A stretch of 64,000 nucleotides of DNA, from contig OY783195.1 in NCBI GenBank assembly GCA_963678675.1, positions 22,110,283 through 22,174,282 on the forward strand. The letters run 5' to 3'. The DNA comes from Xiphydria camelus. Its lineage: Eukaryota > Arthropoda > Insecta > Hymenoptera > Xiphydriidae. A program made the position numbers and the translations under genes. Below are positions 33,696 through 45,148 of the stretch, one piece after another. The notes under the pieces are model-generated. The model searched no databases and was not told the DNA's origin. It saw only the letters and a list, made by a program, of their open reading frames with translations. How positions within the stretch are numbered: the first letter of the stretch is position 1; every line of letters begins with the position of its first letter.

Positions 33696-34629
33696 AGTTT
33701 CACCTGGTAGCATGTTAAGCACAAATTCATTGTGTATATCAACGTCATTATTTTTTTGCGGCTAAAATTGCACAATCGCACATTCGCTTCCAATCTCGTT
33801 TTTTAATACATTCTGAGAATATTGTCTTGTGAAGCGAATTCTTGGTAATGCAATTATTTGGCAATTCTACCATTTCATTTTTGTCATTCTTTGAACCAGA
33901 GTGCCAATTTTTAAAATATCTCACAAATTTTTTAAAATTATTATCAGCACGCTTATTCTCAGTTAGTTTAATAACTTCAAATTGCTTCCATAAATTAGAG
34001 TATTTAATGCTTAATGCCATTATTTCATTAGCGTGAAATACATTTTTTTTATTGGTAAAACTTGGCGAAAATCTCCTCTAAGCAACATTATTTTTCTGCC
34101 AAACGGATTAGAATTGCACATAAGTTCTTTAAACTTTTTATCACAAATATCTAACATAAATTTAGGCGACATAGGAGCTTCGTCCCATACAACAATATCT
34201 ACCTCTTTAAGGCGTTTTCCTTCTGGTGAATTTGGTTCTAAACTTGAAATTGAGTCCGCTGTGAGAGGAACAGGCAACTTCAACATATTATGATTCGTCT
34301 TGCCCTTTGGCAATAACGTTGCGGCAATACCGCAAAAATGCGGTACATTCCACCTTTTTATCCATAGAAAGTGCTAAGTGATATACAGCTTTATAAACGA
34401 ATGTTTTTCCGGTTCCTCCTGGACCGTAAATAAAGAAACATTTATTTTGCTTTGTGTTCGGATTTTCAAGGTGGTTTTTTACTTTATTGTAAACAATATT
34501 TTGTTCAGAGTTCATCTTCTCTCCCATCTCTTCTGCCAACCTAGCATGCTTGGTTCTATCAAGCTTTTCCTTTTGTTTATAAACTTTCTCTAAGTCAATT
34601 TTAGGCATTGAAGGAAAACCATTGTTCAT
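33696..34629 (-). pseudogene. Helitron PIF1-like helicase region
   Basis: Walker A reads GPGGTGKT (about 34400) and Walker B VDIVVWDEAPM (about 34190). Then comes LLRGDFRQVLPI, where the usual GGDFRQ has Arg for the first Gly. Next are a middle section (ALSIKYSNLWKQFEVIKLTEN) and KRMCDCAILAAK. Frameshifts near 34315, 34020 and 33750 and an interrupted 3' side make it non-functional. SF1B helicases of this kind unwind DNA during rolling-circle transposition. Confidence 0.85.
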
Positions 34630-35990
34630 ACTTTTGCCGTAACTTATTAGCTTTCCAATACGCCAATTCCCACGCCATTAACTGGTTTTTGTATCTTATC
34701 ATAAAATCTTCTGACATTTGAGACTCTTAAATTCCTCCCAAATCTTCTCAGGCTCAGCGGGGTTACAATGTACTAAAAGAAGCAGAAACAAACTTCTGAT
34801 CCATTTTGGATATTTTGGATTTTGGATTCTTCAATGATTTTCATATATTCATCATTATTTTTAATTAAATTCCTTGCTAAGCATACGTTGGCGTATTAAT
34901 AAAACTTTTTATTTTCATATACATAAAGCCAATCAAATCCCTTAGGACTTTCAATATTGTTTAGCAGAATTCTCAAAATGAAAAGTTCCCCGTCAGAAGA
35001 AGAAACTGTATACATACGGCCGAGCGTATTGAAGAAGGCTTGTCGTTCTTTCCACTCTTTTCCATTACTCCATGTCTTACCTCCTCTGTATGCTTATGAC
35101 AGTAGTCAAAAAAGGCTGTAAGCTTTGTATTTTTTTCTAGAGCATTTGCCATTTGCGCTTCTGTCGCATCATTGTTGAAATATTTACACTGTTTGCTTAT
35201 TTTCGAGATGAACTGGAAGTAATTCAACGTGATGGCTCTTGTCTTGAATAGAATATTTCATTAAATATACCAGCTGGCCTCATATGGACCAACATATCGT
35301 GCGTCCAAATGACGGTTAATTTCGTCAAAGATGATTTTTCCATCATCTCTTGCTTTCACCATATCAATTATAGCAGCATCATATCCTTTATGAATATATT
35401 TATAAATATATTTTATAGATTTTAAAGTGTTTACAATCTCCGTGTTTACATGGCTTCTCATTAATTTCACCAAGTAAGGTGAGTGTGCTACCACTATGCT
35501 ATTGTCAATTTCTCGTTTACAAATAGTAGCCCTTTCATCTTGCGGTCGTCTAAGTTTCACATAACCTTGGCCTGATAAATCCGTGGTATCACAAATGTCC
35601 TTTGGAAATCCTTTAGAACATCTTTGACTTCAATTTACATTCGCTACACATTTTATTTTTCATGCACGGTGCATTTAAATTATCGATCCCACATGGACCA
35701 TGCATCATTCGAGTATTTATGAAACAACTCTCATCTCCACAAAGACAAATTCGTGCGGACAAAATTTCGTCAACATTTTCCCTCAAATACCGCTTGCCCT
35801 CGGCATCGAGTGTGAGCAACAAATGCGTATGCGGAAGTCCTCTCTTTTGAAACTCTATTGTATAATAATAGGCAATGCATTTTCCAAAAATTCCACCTTT
35901 ATCTTATTTTTGCAATTAAACACTTCCAACAATATGTTACAGTGTTGTTTAAATACGCGACAACATAACATTGGATGATTACACAGTCAC
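34630..35990 (-). pseudogene. Helitron Rep (HUH endonuclease) region
   Basis: Includes the HUH motif in EFQKRGLPHTHLLLTLDAEG (about 35790-35850; HTH supplies both histidines), MMHGPCG followed by a Cys-rich patch, and YIYKYIHKGYDAA, the tyrosine-bearing motif of Helitron Rep. ARYVGPYEASWYI follows, as in other insect Helitrons. The upstream piece (FKQHCNILLEVF) is in another frame. Many frameshifts. The N-terminal side is cut at about 35990 by unrelated repeat DNA. Confidence 0.85.
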
Positions 35991-37534
35991 ACCAAAAAAA
36001 AAGTGGGGTATACATTTGCTGCGATATATGTTATCCGTGGTAATTTTGCCTCCTGATGATGAATCCGGTGTCAAAATTTAGCCATCATGTCACATTTTTT
36101 TATCTTAAAAAACCATCAAGAGATCATGATTTTCAAAAAGTTAATAGACAGACCAAATCCGCTATAGGGGGTTTTTTGGGTCGCTGATCATGAATCTGAA
36201 ATCGGATTTCAAAAATTCAAGATGGCGGATCCAATATGGCGGACGAGATTTTTTTAAATCGACGGATTCATGCCAAATTTGGTATAAGGGGTTTTAATGG
36301 GTCGCTGATCATGAATCTGTGATTTCAGTTTTAACCCTTCGCGGCATGGTGGCACTCTAAGAGTGCCACCTTCTTCATAACCATTTTCTGAGTAATTTTC
36401 ACCGAATTTTCGAATTTTTGAATTTTTTTTGGTGTTTTGGCATTAGTTATAGTCCGAATATATTCAAGAATAAGAATTGATGTGCAATAATTTGAAATCA
36501 TGCATGATTTTGTTAATGCGGATAAACAAATCTTGACAAATCGATATTTTTCTAGATAAAATTCATTATCTTCGAAAGTTTTCGAAGTTTTGGCGCCAAA
36601 GTCGCCACCGTGAAGTTTTCGGGATCGCTGATTACGAATCCATGGTCAGATTTTCAAAATTCAAAATGGCGGATCCAATATGGCGGATCAAAATTCGGAA
36701 AACGGTGCAAATATCATGAAAATGTATATCTGGCAGTTTTTGGGATCGCTGATTACGAATACATGGTCAGATTTTCAAAATTGAAAATGGCGGATATTGG
36801 ATCCGCCATATTGGGTCCGCCATTTTGAATTTTGAAAATCTGATAGCAAATTTGAAATCCGCGATCCCAAAAACTCACGTATACCAATTTTCACCATGAT
36901 GAAAGTCAGTTTTACAAATTTGGTGTTCTGTAGCAAATGTAATAATTGTTTAAAATTAAAAGTTGATACTATTAAAGAAACTTAATTATACAGCTCTATA
37001 TTAGTCTTCTCGTCCTGTAATAAGGAACTGTAAAACAATGTGTAGAAGCTATAAGGATTTTATTAGAGAATGAGGAAACCTTCTAGAGCTTAGTAATCTC
37101 TTTGTCAAATATTATTAATTTCATGTGTTATAAAATTATTCGAATGGATGATAATGAAATCTAGAACTAATCTTGCCATCGCGCGGTCGCAATGATAAGG
37201 CGGGCGGTATGTTTCAACAAACTTAAGCTGCTAATGAGCACGTAACCCCGCACCTTTCCCGAAAAGTAGATGCTTTTAGCTTCGATGCACGACGCTAATT
37301 AACCGTCTAATCGTACTGCGCATGTCAGTCCACGCAGTTCATGCTCAGAACCAAGTATCCGATGGACGGTCACGGAACCGTTCTGCGAATGATCCCGCGG
37401 GTGGTTGGAACGCTTCACAACACCGTACACGAAACCGTACACGGCACGGTTGGAACGGACTTTCTCTACTGCGCATGACGGGGACCGTTCTATGTACGGT
37501 TCTCGGTGCGGTTGGAACAAACCTATTATCTCCA
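35991..37534. repeat. Repeat DNA inserted in the Helitron; ATGGCGGATCC phrases
   Basis: Phrases such as AAAATGGCGGATCCAATATG and GGGATCGCTGATTACGAAT recur several times in both orientations between 36150 and 36870. From 37330 to 37530 another repeat has GGTTGGAAC words (37406, 37450, 37512). The Helitron sequence resumes at about 37535. No coding frame is credible. Confidence 0.6.
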
Positions 37535-37850
37535 AGTCTGCAACAATCACAGAGAATGTGTTCTTTTTTCCCACACGTTCTTCTTCAAAATGTAGAGGTT
37601 TACAATGTGAACAGGCAATGTCAAAATCACTTAACTTAAACCTTGAAATGCATTCATGATCATGCGCCTGCATATAAAGTAGTGGATTGTTCTTCGATTT
37701 TTTATTTCTTTCAGACTACTTTTTTCTTTTATTTTCTTTATATTCTGGACCATCTTTTATTTCAGCAATTCTTTTCAGATTAGCTTCATATTCTTTTTTC
37801 CGGAAATCAGGATCATTTCTGATTACTGAAATTCTGAAATTCTGTGCCGA
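37535..37850 (-). pseudogene. Helitron N-terminal Cys/His region
   Basis: Reads MQAHDHECISRFKLSDFDIAC then CSHCKPLHFEEERVG and, after a frameshift, LCDCCRLGDN. This is the CxxC...HF...CC pattern that precedes the Rep domain in insect Helitrons. A basic Lys/Arg/Glu-rich linker lies upstream. It belongs to the same element as the Rep region at 34630-35990, separated by the insertion. Confidence 0.7.
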
Positions 37851-38030
37851 TTGGTTTCATATTCTTTTTCCGTGAATTCATTATCTTTTCTCATTTCATT
37901 TATTCTTTTTTACGTGTAATTTTTTTTTCAAATAATTTTTCTTCTTCAGTCAGTTTTAATCTCATTTTACACCGTCTTTCAGCACGAGTCAGAGGCAATT
38001 TTTTTAAACCAATCGAATCTTCAAATTCCA

Positions 38031-38490
38031 TTATTTCACTTTGTGAACGTATACCATGTTCGAATGACTTATAATCAAGTTTTTTCTAAGGATAGACAAT
38101 ATTCGGCGTCGTTCTGTCCTTATGTTAATGTTAGGTATTCTTGTTATACCATTATTCATTAAATACGCTTCAGCATGTAAGCATGCATAAAAACCACAAT
38201 TATAAGAATCGCGTTGGACATTTAAATTGTCTGCATTAACGTAAATAATTTTTGTATTTCTACATTCGCCGCTAGTCAAGTCATTGACTGCAGATTTAAA
38301 CAAATTGTCCGCTTGAGCAGGCGGATTATTATATGGATACAGAAAAAAAGAATCATAGTAATGAATAACATTTTCTGTTCTATTAAAAATGCCAATTGTC
38401 CAATGATTCTGATGCAAATGAATGGGAATTAAAGCGATATTAAGTGTATTTAAATCGCCTGTGTAAAAGTTTCTGTTAGAAGATATTATC
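38031..38490 (-). pseudogene. Ulp1/SENP-like C48 cysteine protease region
   Basis: The frame from about 38490 reads GDLNTLNIALIPIHLHQNHW, then FNRTENVIHYYDS, then VQRDSYNCGFYACLHAEAYL. The His of NHW, the Asp of YYDS, and the Gln and Cys of Q-x-D-x-x-NCG fit the catalytic set of Ulp1-type deubiquitinating or deSUMOylating proteases. The 128-codon frame 38031-38417 is undamaged. It is directly upstream, same strand, of the Helitron N-terminal region and reads into its basic linker. The upstream part is cut by the TATA-bearing repeat. I call it part of the Helitron ORF, with moderate certainty; an independent gene remains possible. Confidence 0.7.
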
Positions 38491-38530
38491 CTGCACTCAC
38501 ATAAAGTGGTGATAATACTAAAACATTAGC

Positions 38531-38728
38531 CTCTAGAGTCGGTCTGTGGACTCATCAGTAAGGCTAGGCCGACTCCTGCCTTAGATGCTCTGTGGTCCTC
38601 TTATATAGTAACTGCACCGTCATTGGATTACCGAGAGCCGAGAGCCGGGGGTCAGGAGCCGCGAGCTGAGGGCCGAGAGGGTCGGCGCCATCTGGCGGCA
38701 GGCCGCCACAGCGTGACGAGTCGCCACA
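38531..38728 (-). repeat. TATA-bearing repeat family, copy 3
   Basis: Reverse strand relative of 11846-12061 and 22653-22884, with TTATATAGTA (reverse complement of the TATA) near 38600. A block of about 22 bp (the CGCAACTGCCCG part) after the TATA is deleted here. Sits between the Ulp1-like region and the THAP-like ORF. Confidence 0.7.
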
Positions 38729-38791
38729 ACACCCAATTTTCGGGCATACAAATTCAAATAGAATCCCCATATGTACTATAAATATACATAC

Positions 38792-39007
38792 TTATTTAAT
38801 TAAATAATTTTCCTTTTTACCTGCAACACCGCTAAAAGTTCTGAATTGATCAGGAGTAAAATGAACTTCGTATAATCCTTTTCTACGATGAGGTGTACAT
38901 TTTAAGAAATCGAGCCACTTTTGATGAATATCTTTCGATTTTTTTACAGAAGGAACCCTGAACCTTGATTTATTTTTACAACTCGGTACTGCACACGAAA
39001 AAACCAT
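38792..39007 (-). CDS. THAP-like zinc finger ORF, 71 codons
   Basis: Starts MVFSCAVPSCKNKSRFRVPS, continues with a Trp (HQKWLDFLKC) and ends with LYEVHFTPDQFRTF. The spacing matches a THAP domain (C-x4-C ... W ... C-x2-H-F), but the third zinc Cys position reads Tyr (YEVHF), so zinc binding is doubtful. Same strand as the Ulp1-like and Helitron regions. THAP domains occur in host genes and P-element-type transposases; either source, or a captured exon of the Helitron, is possible. Confidence 0.5.
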   Translation of the reverse strand: MVFSCAVPSCKNKSRFRVPSVKKSKDIHQKWLDFLKCTPHRRKGLYEVHFTPDQFRTFSGVAGKKENYLIK

Positions 39008-40494
39008 TGTATATTACATTTTTTATTCCAATTCACTTCACTACACACAAATTCATAAATTAAGGTTATATTCTCACTCTTGACTCCTGCCACATATTGA
39101 TATATTTCAAATTAGGCGATAAATAAGGGTGCCCGGCTCGGTGGCGCCAAAGTTTACTTCCTCGACCATCAAACAACTTCATACATGCTAAAATATAATT
39201 GTGACCTATAAACATACGTTTTATTAAATGTCATATTCTACGCAAAAGTACTGTTGCATTATAGGTATATTCCTCAATCCGAAGATATACAGAGTGATAA
39301 ACGAGAAGACGTACAAAATTAATCGGGAGATCTTCTGATTCTCCAAATTTCGAATTAAACAAGTGTGAAAAAATACACTGAGATAAATAATTGCTAGTGC
39401 CAAAAAAATGTTTTCTTCAATCTAAAACATGGTATAATTCCCGGGTCAAGCCATCATTTTTTTGTTGCAAAGAAATATTTGATAGGATCGAGTCATTGTG
39501 TTTTACGCGCGGGAAGAATTTCTTATACTAACGAAGATATTTTTAAATGAAGAAGTGTATATCGTTACAGTTGCAACAACGGAGTGTGAATTACAGATCG
39601 AGTTCCTAAAATTATGACACCTACTCTTCACACGACTGCAATCTGTACGTATAGCATATGCCTGACGTGTTTATATGTGTAATTATAATATTTGAGTACA
39701 AAATGAATGATGGAAATCCCTTTCTTTGCATTTCGTTGTATCGGACGACGGAGAGGAGAGGGGCGTTTAACTCGTCAAGATATCGATATCTAATAGCTAA
39801 CCGCCTCGGAGTCTACGCCATTAAGCAAATCGTAGCGACTGGGGTGGATACGAATGCGCTTTATAATTATCAGTTATTATACACTGTCTAAACTATCGGT
39901 CAGGGTTCGGACCTGCTTGGACCACTAGAAAGTGGGAGAAAGGATTGGCGATCCCTTGCGTTTTTGAACCAAAAGATCTTCGGTCCCATCCCACGGCACG
40001 TCCCCTCCAACCAACCCCCATCTACCTACGGGGTTTACCCATCCATATATTAAACCCTCTGAAAAACGTGCGGCTTCGATTGCTTCGACTTCGACCATGG
40101 AAAGAAAGTATCTCAGAAAATATCGAATCGTTCCACAATTTCTTTTTGGTTTCGGTGATGAAATTGTGGTATATCATTGGAAGATCAGTATGGAAGATCA
40201 GAGCATATCTATTAAAGGCCCAATAATTATCGTAATAAGTTAACAACTATTTTTTAATATCATAACATACATTACGAGTTGAATGCGTTTCTATGCCATC
40301 GTATATCATGAATTCAACAGAATTTCTAACAGCATACCATTTTTCTTACGAATCGTTTTCTATTTCTACAATTTTCGTTCATCGTCTACTTCTTAGTTTT
40401 CGTCAAAGCTATCCATAAAATTTGTCTCGGGGTATTTTACCCTCGATATTTTACAGTAAACAATAATTATTCGCAATACCGTTTGTAGCATAAG
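39008..40494. other. Unassigned; probable intron of the gene ending at 40697
   Basis: Unremarkable, AT-rich at first, more balanced after 39650. Short open frames at 39658-39891 and 39945-40226 show no motif. A pyrimidine tract and AG at 40493-40494 lead to the exon below. Confidence 0.3.
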
Positions 40495-40697
40495 GATCCG
40501 CAGAGTTGGACAGCCGGGTGGAGGGCTACATGCTCGGCGAACTGGATATGTTGAAAAACGGCATTAACGCCATGGCGATGTCGCTTAGCGCCTACCACGA
40601 AGAGCTGCAGCAGAATATCGATCAGGCAACCTCGGATCTGCGTGAGACCCTCGAGCAAATGTTGCAAATGAGAGTTGTTGCAAAGAACACTCCGTGA
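40495..40697 (+). CDS. Probable terminal exon of a helical/coiled-coil protein
   Basis: Open from an AG at 40494 (an alternative AG ends at 40503). It reads [20 protein letters not shown] then [20 protein letters not shown] and a heptad-like helix [20 protein letters not shown], and stops at TGA 40695. The amphipathic pattern, codon composition and a clean stop argue for real coding, but no domain is recognised and no other exon is identified. It is not bacterial despite a superficial look like a chemotaxis-type coiled coil. Confidence 0.45.
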
Positions 40698-43560
40698 AAC
40701 GGAGGACCCGACGTTCGAGGATCCGCAGTGTACTATTACCGAACGCAACGCTGCTACGGCAGCCGAGAAAAAAAAGCAAACGAACTCTCGAGATTGTTGG
40801 TAAAGCGTTCGAGCTTTTACGAACGGTAACACACGACACTACACGCGGAACGACGGCATTCACGTACTACATTCACGCGGCATCGAGGGCTGGGCAGTGA
40901 AGTGTAGTGAAGTGTTGGACGAGCTTAAAAGTCAACGATTACTCGGTTCATGAAGTGCGCATAAACCGAGCTATGTTGCCCATTCCGCGAGAAGCAAGAG
41001 CGCCTCGAAGCGCCGATGCTACCTAGGTGGCTGTGCGGCACACTTAGCTTAGCGCGCCTCTGCGCTCATAACTTTCCACGTAATAAGTCATCAGAAACTC
41101 CACGCGCCGCCGTAAGTCCCCGCGCGTAAAAATATCGGGAAACGCACTGGACGACTCAGCCGGCTAATCTCGTATATACCCTGTAAGGAGAAGTTACCGC
41201 GACCGCGCGCGCGTTACGGCCGAAATTATGCTTTCGAACTTGAGGAACTGAAATCTCATGCCGCAATTACGCAGTCTGTATAATAAACCGCTACGAATCG
41301 CGTAGGAAATTCTTACCGGTTGATAATTCAACGTTACACTTGCATCCAGGTAAATCCGGACGATCGGTCCATTCGAAAGGTTACTCCAGTTTCTCGCAAT
41401 CATCGTCGATACGATTTGCTCGCCTATTGTCCGTCACATCCTATATTCCGCGGAGAGGAACCTTTCACCTCGTTTCCTCAACGTTCGCGCGAAGAAATCT
41501 TGAAAGAAAACTATAGCCGCGCGCTCATCTCGCTGGCGACTACCGCGCGAGCTCGTGCCTCTCACGCCGGCGATAGAATCTTCGGGCAGAGACGTCGGGT
41601 AGGATTTAAACGGACCCGTGCTAGAAAATACTGTAGCTATAAACTCATAATAAGAGAACCATTTAGTGCGCCGAGTTTCTTCGACGCGCGCGAAATTAGG
41701 TGGTAGTAAAGTCGCATCTTTGCGATTCATTCATTCAATTAGACACGTTTGAGAGCTCATAAAAGCGCTCCGCGCCCAACCGTAAATGTTCCATCGCAGC
41801 CCTGCGCCCCGCGCGAACGCGTAAGTTAGCTCGCCGACGGTAATCGTTGGCGAGTAATTGCGCGACTAGGTGTACGATGCACCACCTCTGGTCCAGCGAA
41901 GCACGTCATACGCATCCGAAGAAAAATCGGAAAATTAGACCGCCGCGTAACGTGGTGCGGCCGTTATTCGCATCATTGGCCTCGAAATGTTCACGATTAT
42001 CAGGCACTCGTACAATGGGCGAATCTTAGGAATTTTTAAATTGATTAAAATTTTTTGAGATCCAATGTTTCTGCTATTACGCTTCGACCACCCACTTATC
42101 TCGCACACTATAATGCAGACCGTTTTCCGAGTTAAACGTAAAATGTTCAACTATACTGTTATCCAAGTTTCCTTTTACTTACCTATACGAATACATTTTT
42201 AAAATCTTTCTTCTATGTGGAAAGACATATTTGCAGATTATAGCGTTACACATCCGAAGCTGATAGAAAAGAATCTTAAAGAGAAGATGCCAACTTCGTA
42301 ATATAGGAATTGTAGTGGACGAGATGTTAATGTGATAATTTCACAGAGTTTCGCGTGCAATATCAATTGCACAACGCCGCAATATTCTCTTCAAAATACC
42401 TGACAAATTTAAAAGCAATTTTACGAATAAATGTCATATACATAGACACGAGTCTCGAATTACTTTTATTCATTATTTTATCGAAGTATTATTCTCGATA
42501 AACTACCTGTATCAAGCAGGTTCAGTTATTTCTCAGATCTTCCAAAATCGGTATAAAGCGAACGAAAAAGCGTTGAGTGGAATCTATTCCACGATTCAAA
42601 ATTTGAAAACTGCATGTTTGAAGCTTCAATTATCCCGAAATACAAATTTCCAAATATCAAGCAAAATCAATTCAACGAATTAGCTCAATTATGAAGCTTT
42701 CCTCGTAGCGTAACACACGAGACAGTGTCAAATTTGCGAAATGAAATCATCAAGCCGATATTCTGACGCTATAGTTCCTGGTCATCGACACCCCCTTCCG
42801 GCGCACACGCGCGTGCGCGATCGAAGACTTTGAAAAACCGCCTCCTTTATTTTCGGATTATAAGTGCTCCCCGGATATTGCTTAACTTTCAATAAACGCT
42901 AGGAGGGGAGCGAGGAGGGAGGGTGGGGAAGGCGATAGGCTCTCAAATTGCGATGAAACCGGGCACCGACGCGTCGCGAGTTTCGGGTGACAACCGGACC
43001 ACCGATGATGCCGCTCCCCGTCGAATATCTGCTCCTCCCGAACGCGGCGTTCTCCTTCGACGCGACACCCGGCAAATTCAAAAAGTCGCTTTGCGTAGAA
43101 TCGGCCTCGGACGTGTCGCTCCGCGACGGTCAACGCGAGTCGGCGCCGCGAGACATCGGAAGTGCGACATTACCAGAAGATCCTAATGACGGTGTTTAGG
43201 GTGGGGCGAAGCCGGGAGCGAGCGAGAGGGCGAAGAGGCAGCGGAAAATAGGTTGCAGGTACTCGGTAGGTCAGAAATTCGGGGGTGCCATTACCACATC
43301 CCGGGCCCAATTTACAAAAGGCATTGTCCCTCGGCGATTCTTTAACGATCGCGCGGGGGAGCGACATAAAATGCCTGCGAAACTTTTCTTTTGCTCGTCG
43401 CCGCGACCGCAGGTACCTAAGCGCGGGTGAAATGGGTCGAGAGAAGGTGAGAAGCACGATTTTTTTCGGTAGCGAGTGAAACAACGAGAGCGCCAATTTG
43501 GCCGCACGAATAAATTTCGATCGCGGTAACGAAGTACACGTGCGGCAATGCGTATGTGTA
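40698..43560. other. CpG-rich stretches and unassigned DNA
   Basis: CpG-rich at 40700-42000 and 42780-43560 with many overlapping open frames (up to 142 codons at 43170-43598, minus), AT-rich between them. None has a recognisable domain. Given the atonal gene next door, enhancers are a natural guess, but I cannot show any. Confidence 0.3.
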
Positions 43561-43575
43561 ATTAAAGAACATTGC

Positions 43576-43581
43576 TTTATT
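43576..43581 (-). terminator. Candidate poly(A) signal of atonal
   Basis: AATAAA on the minus strand, about 430 bp past the atonal stop codon. Confidence 0.45.
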
Positions 43582-44007
43582 AATATCAACTGTATCAAAA
43601 AATGCGGGTATTCAGTCTCGTGGGAGGATGTCGTTTCCGTCCTATATAAATAACTACACGACTAACTAACGTTACGCAACGACCTTAATACAGGTTTGGT
43701 AATGATACAAAATATAAGCCCGTCGCTGCATATCGTCCTTTTGCGACGCTCAGACGTAGCTTCCATCTCGCGTGCGATGCCTACATTCTACTATCGTACA
43801 AAAATATACAACTCGTCGAATATTTACATAAATAGCTTAGAAAAATATATATATTTCTATCGATTTCTCGCGATAATAATACTAACGGCAGGTCGTCAGG
43901 TGGCGGGAGGCGCTTCGGCGTATCACAGGAGACTTCACGGATTGTGTATTTACAGTATACCGGCGAATGTACGGATATTTACAGAGCGGAGATGGAGAGC
44001 CACGGCG

Positions 44008-44736
44008 TTACTGGAGCAAGTCGTAGAGTGCCGTGATGTAGGACTGAGCCATCTGAAGAGTCTCGTACTTGGACAACTGCCTGTCGTTTCCCAGAGACGG
44101 CAGGTACGTCCTGAGCCTGTCGAAGGCCTTGTTCAGGTTTTGCATCCTGCGCCTCTCCCGTGCGTTCGCCGCGAGCCTTCTCTTCCTCACCACCGTCGAG
44201 CTAACGTACTTGCCTCGTCTCCGCGGCTCGCAGTTCTCCTGCTCCGTCTCGCTCTCAGCGCAGTCGCTCTCCTCCGGGTCCATCCGATCCGAGAGGCTGC
44301 TCGAATTGCTCACGACGCTCTGCCTGGACGACGGCATCTTCTCGACGTCCCCTTGAATCGCAACCGGCGACTGATCCGACGTCGACTTGGCGGCCACCAG
44401 TAGCGTCTTGTACTTCTTCTCCGGATGCTGCAACACGGGACGATTGCCGCGCGAGCTCATAACCACCGCGCCGCCGCCGCCGCCGCTTTCCGGTTCCGAC
44501 GACACCGAGGTGGTCGTCGGGCTGATGGACCTGAGACTCGCCGCGGGGCTCGGTGTGTGCCAACCGTCGCTATTGTTGTCGTAGACGATGCACTGCGGCG
44601 CTGCCAGGGTACTGACCGGCGGAAGTCCGCTCTTCTCCTTCGAGTAGGTATAGCTGGGGAGCTCCAAGTACGTCGGGAGGACGTCCTCCTGCGGCGGGAA
44701 GAGATACCCGTACCGGAACATCTCTTGTAACTCCAT
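44008..44736 (-). CDS. ato: Atonal-type bHLH proneural transcription factor
   Basis: A 242-codon single-exon frame, with ATG at 44734-44736. The C-terminal 59 residues hold a basic region ([20 protein letters not shown]), helix 1 ([10 protein letters not shown]), loop ([12 protein letters not shown]) and helix 2 ([17 protein letters not shown]), an almost textbook atonal-family bHLH that ends at the C-terminus, as in Drosophila Ato. The basic region binds E-boxes as a heterodimer with Daughterless to start chordotonal organ and photoreceptor precursor formation (known for the family). The N-terminal 180 residues are disordered, with a Gly run, Ser/Thr-rich sections and an acidic patch ([15 protein letters not shown]). 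Shorter than the Drosophila protein (312 residues). It could be a close paralogue such as amos or cato, but ato fits best. Confidence 0.87.
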   Translation of the reverse strand: MELQEMFRYGYLFPPQEDVLPTYLELPSYTYSKEKSGLPPVSTLAAPQCIVYDNNSDGWHTPSPAASLRSISPTTTSVSSEPESGGGGGAVVMSSRGNRPVLQHPEKKYKTLLVAAKSTSDQSPVAIQGDVEKMPSSRQSVVSNSSSLSDRMDPEESDCAESETEQENCEPRRRGKYVSSTVVRKRRLAANARERRRMQNLNKAFDRLRTYLPSLGNDRQLSKYETLQMAQSYITALYDLLQ

Positions 44737-45141
44737 CGCACCACTTCGCGAGTGTCCGCCCTCTCGACACTCACCCGATACGAGAGTCGCGCGAACGACC
44801 GATTTTCCGCGACCACTTCACCGCGTGCGGGTTGTCCGTTATGCGTGCGGGGTATACTAAGCGCGCGAGGGTTTAAAGAGAAAACTGTTTACTCGTGAGA
44901 TCGGCGAATTTCTCTTGTGTTTTCGAAATTGCTCTCTAGTTATACGTGCGATCACGACGACACCGCTCGACTTTCGGCGAGATTCTGAAGCGGCGAAGCG
45001 GGAACCGGGGGATTTATGCGTTCGGGGAGCAAGGCACCCTCGAGCAGCACGTGCCTCACGACCAATCGGCATCCCCGAGAATACCCCACCAGAGAAACGA
45101 GGGCCGCCCAGCGGAACTGCAACAGGTGGCCCGGCGCCTCT

Positions 45142-45148
45142 ATATACC
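45142..45148 (-). promoter_or_regulatory. TATA-like box upstream of atonal
   Basis: Minus-strand TATATAG stands about 405 bp upstream of the ATG. If used, it gives a 5' UTR of roughly 375 nt. A CACCTG E-box (45124-45129) lies about 15 bp downstream of it, of interest because atonal genes in flies are autoregulated through E-boxes. Promoter use is inferred only. Confidence 0.4.

Noticed and set aside
40506..40697. Bacterial chemotaxis-like coiled coil, possible contamination
   Set aside because: The surrounding DNA is insect-like and the frame has a splice acceptor; the similarity is only the helical composition.
41320..41706. 128-codon plus frame
   Set aside because: Same reason: CpG-rich DNA, overlapping open frames on both strands, no motif.
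43696..44403. 235-codon plus-strand frame opposite atonal
   Set aside because: It overlaps the bHLH-coding exon on the other strand and is explained by the GC-rich codon pattern of atonal; no motif of its own.
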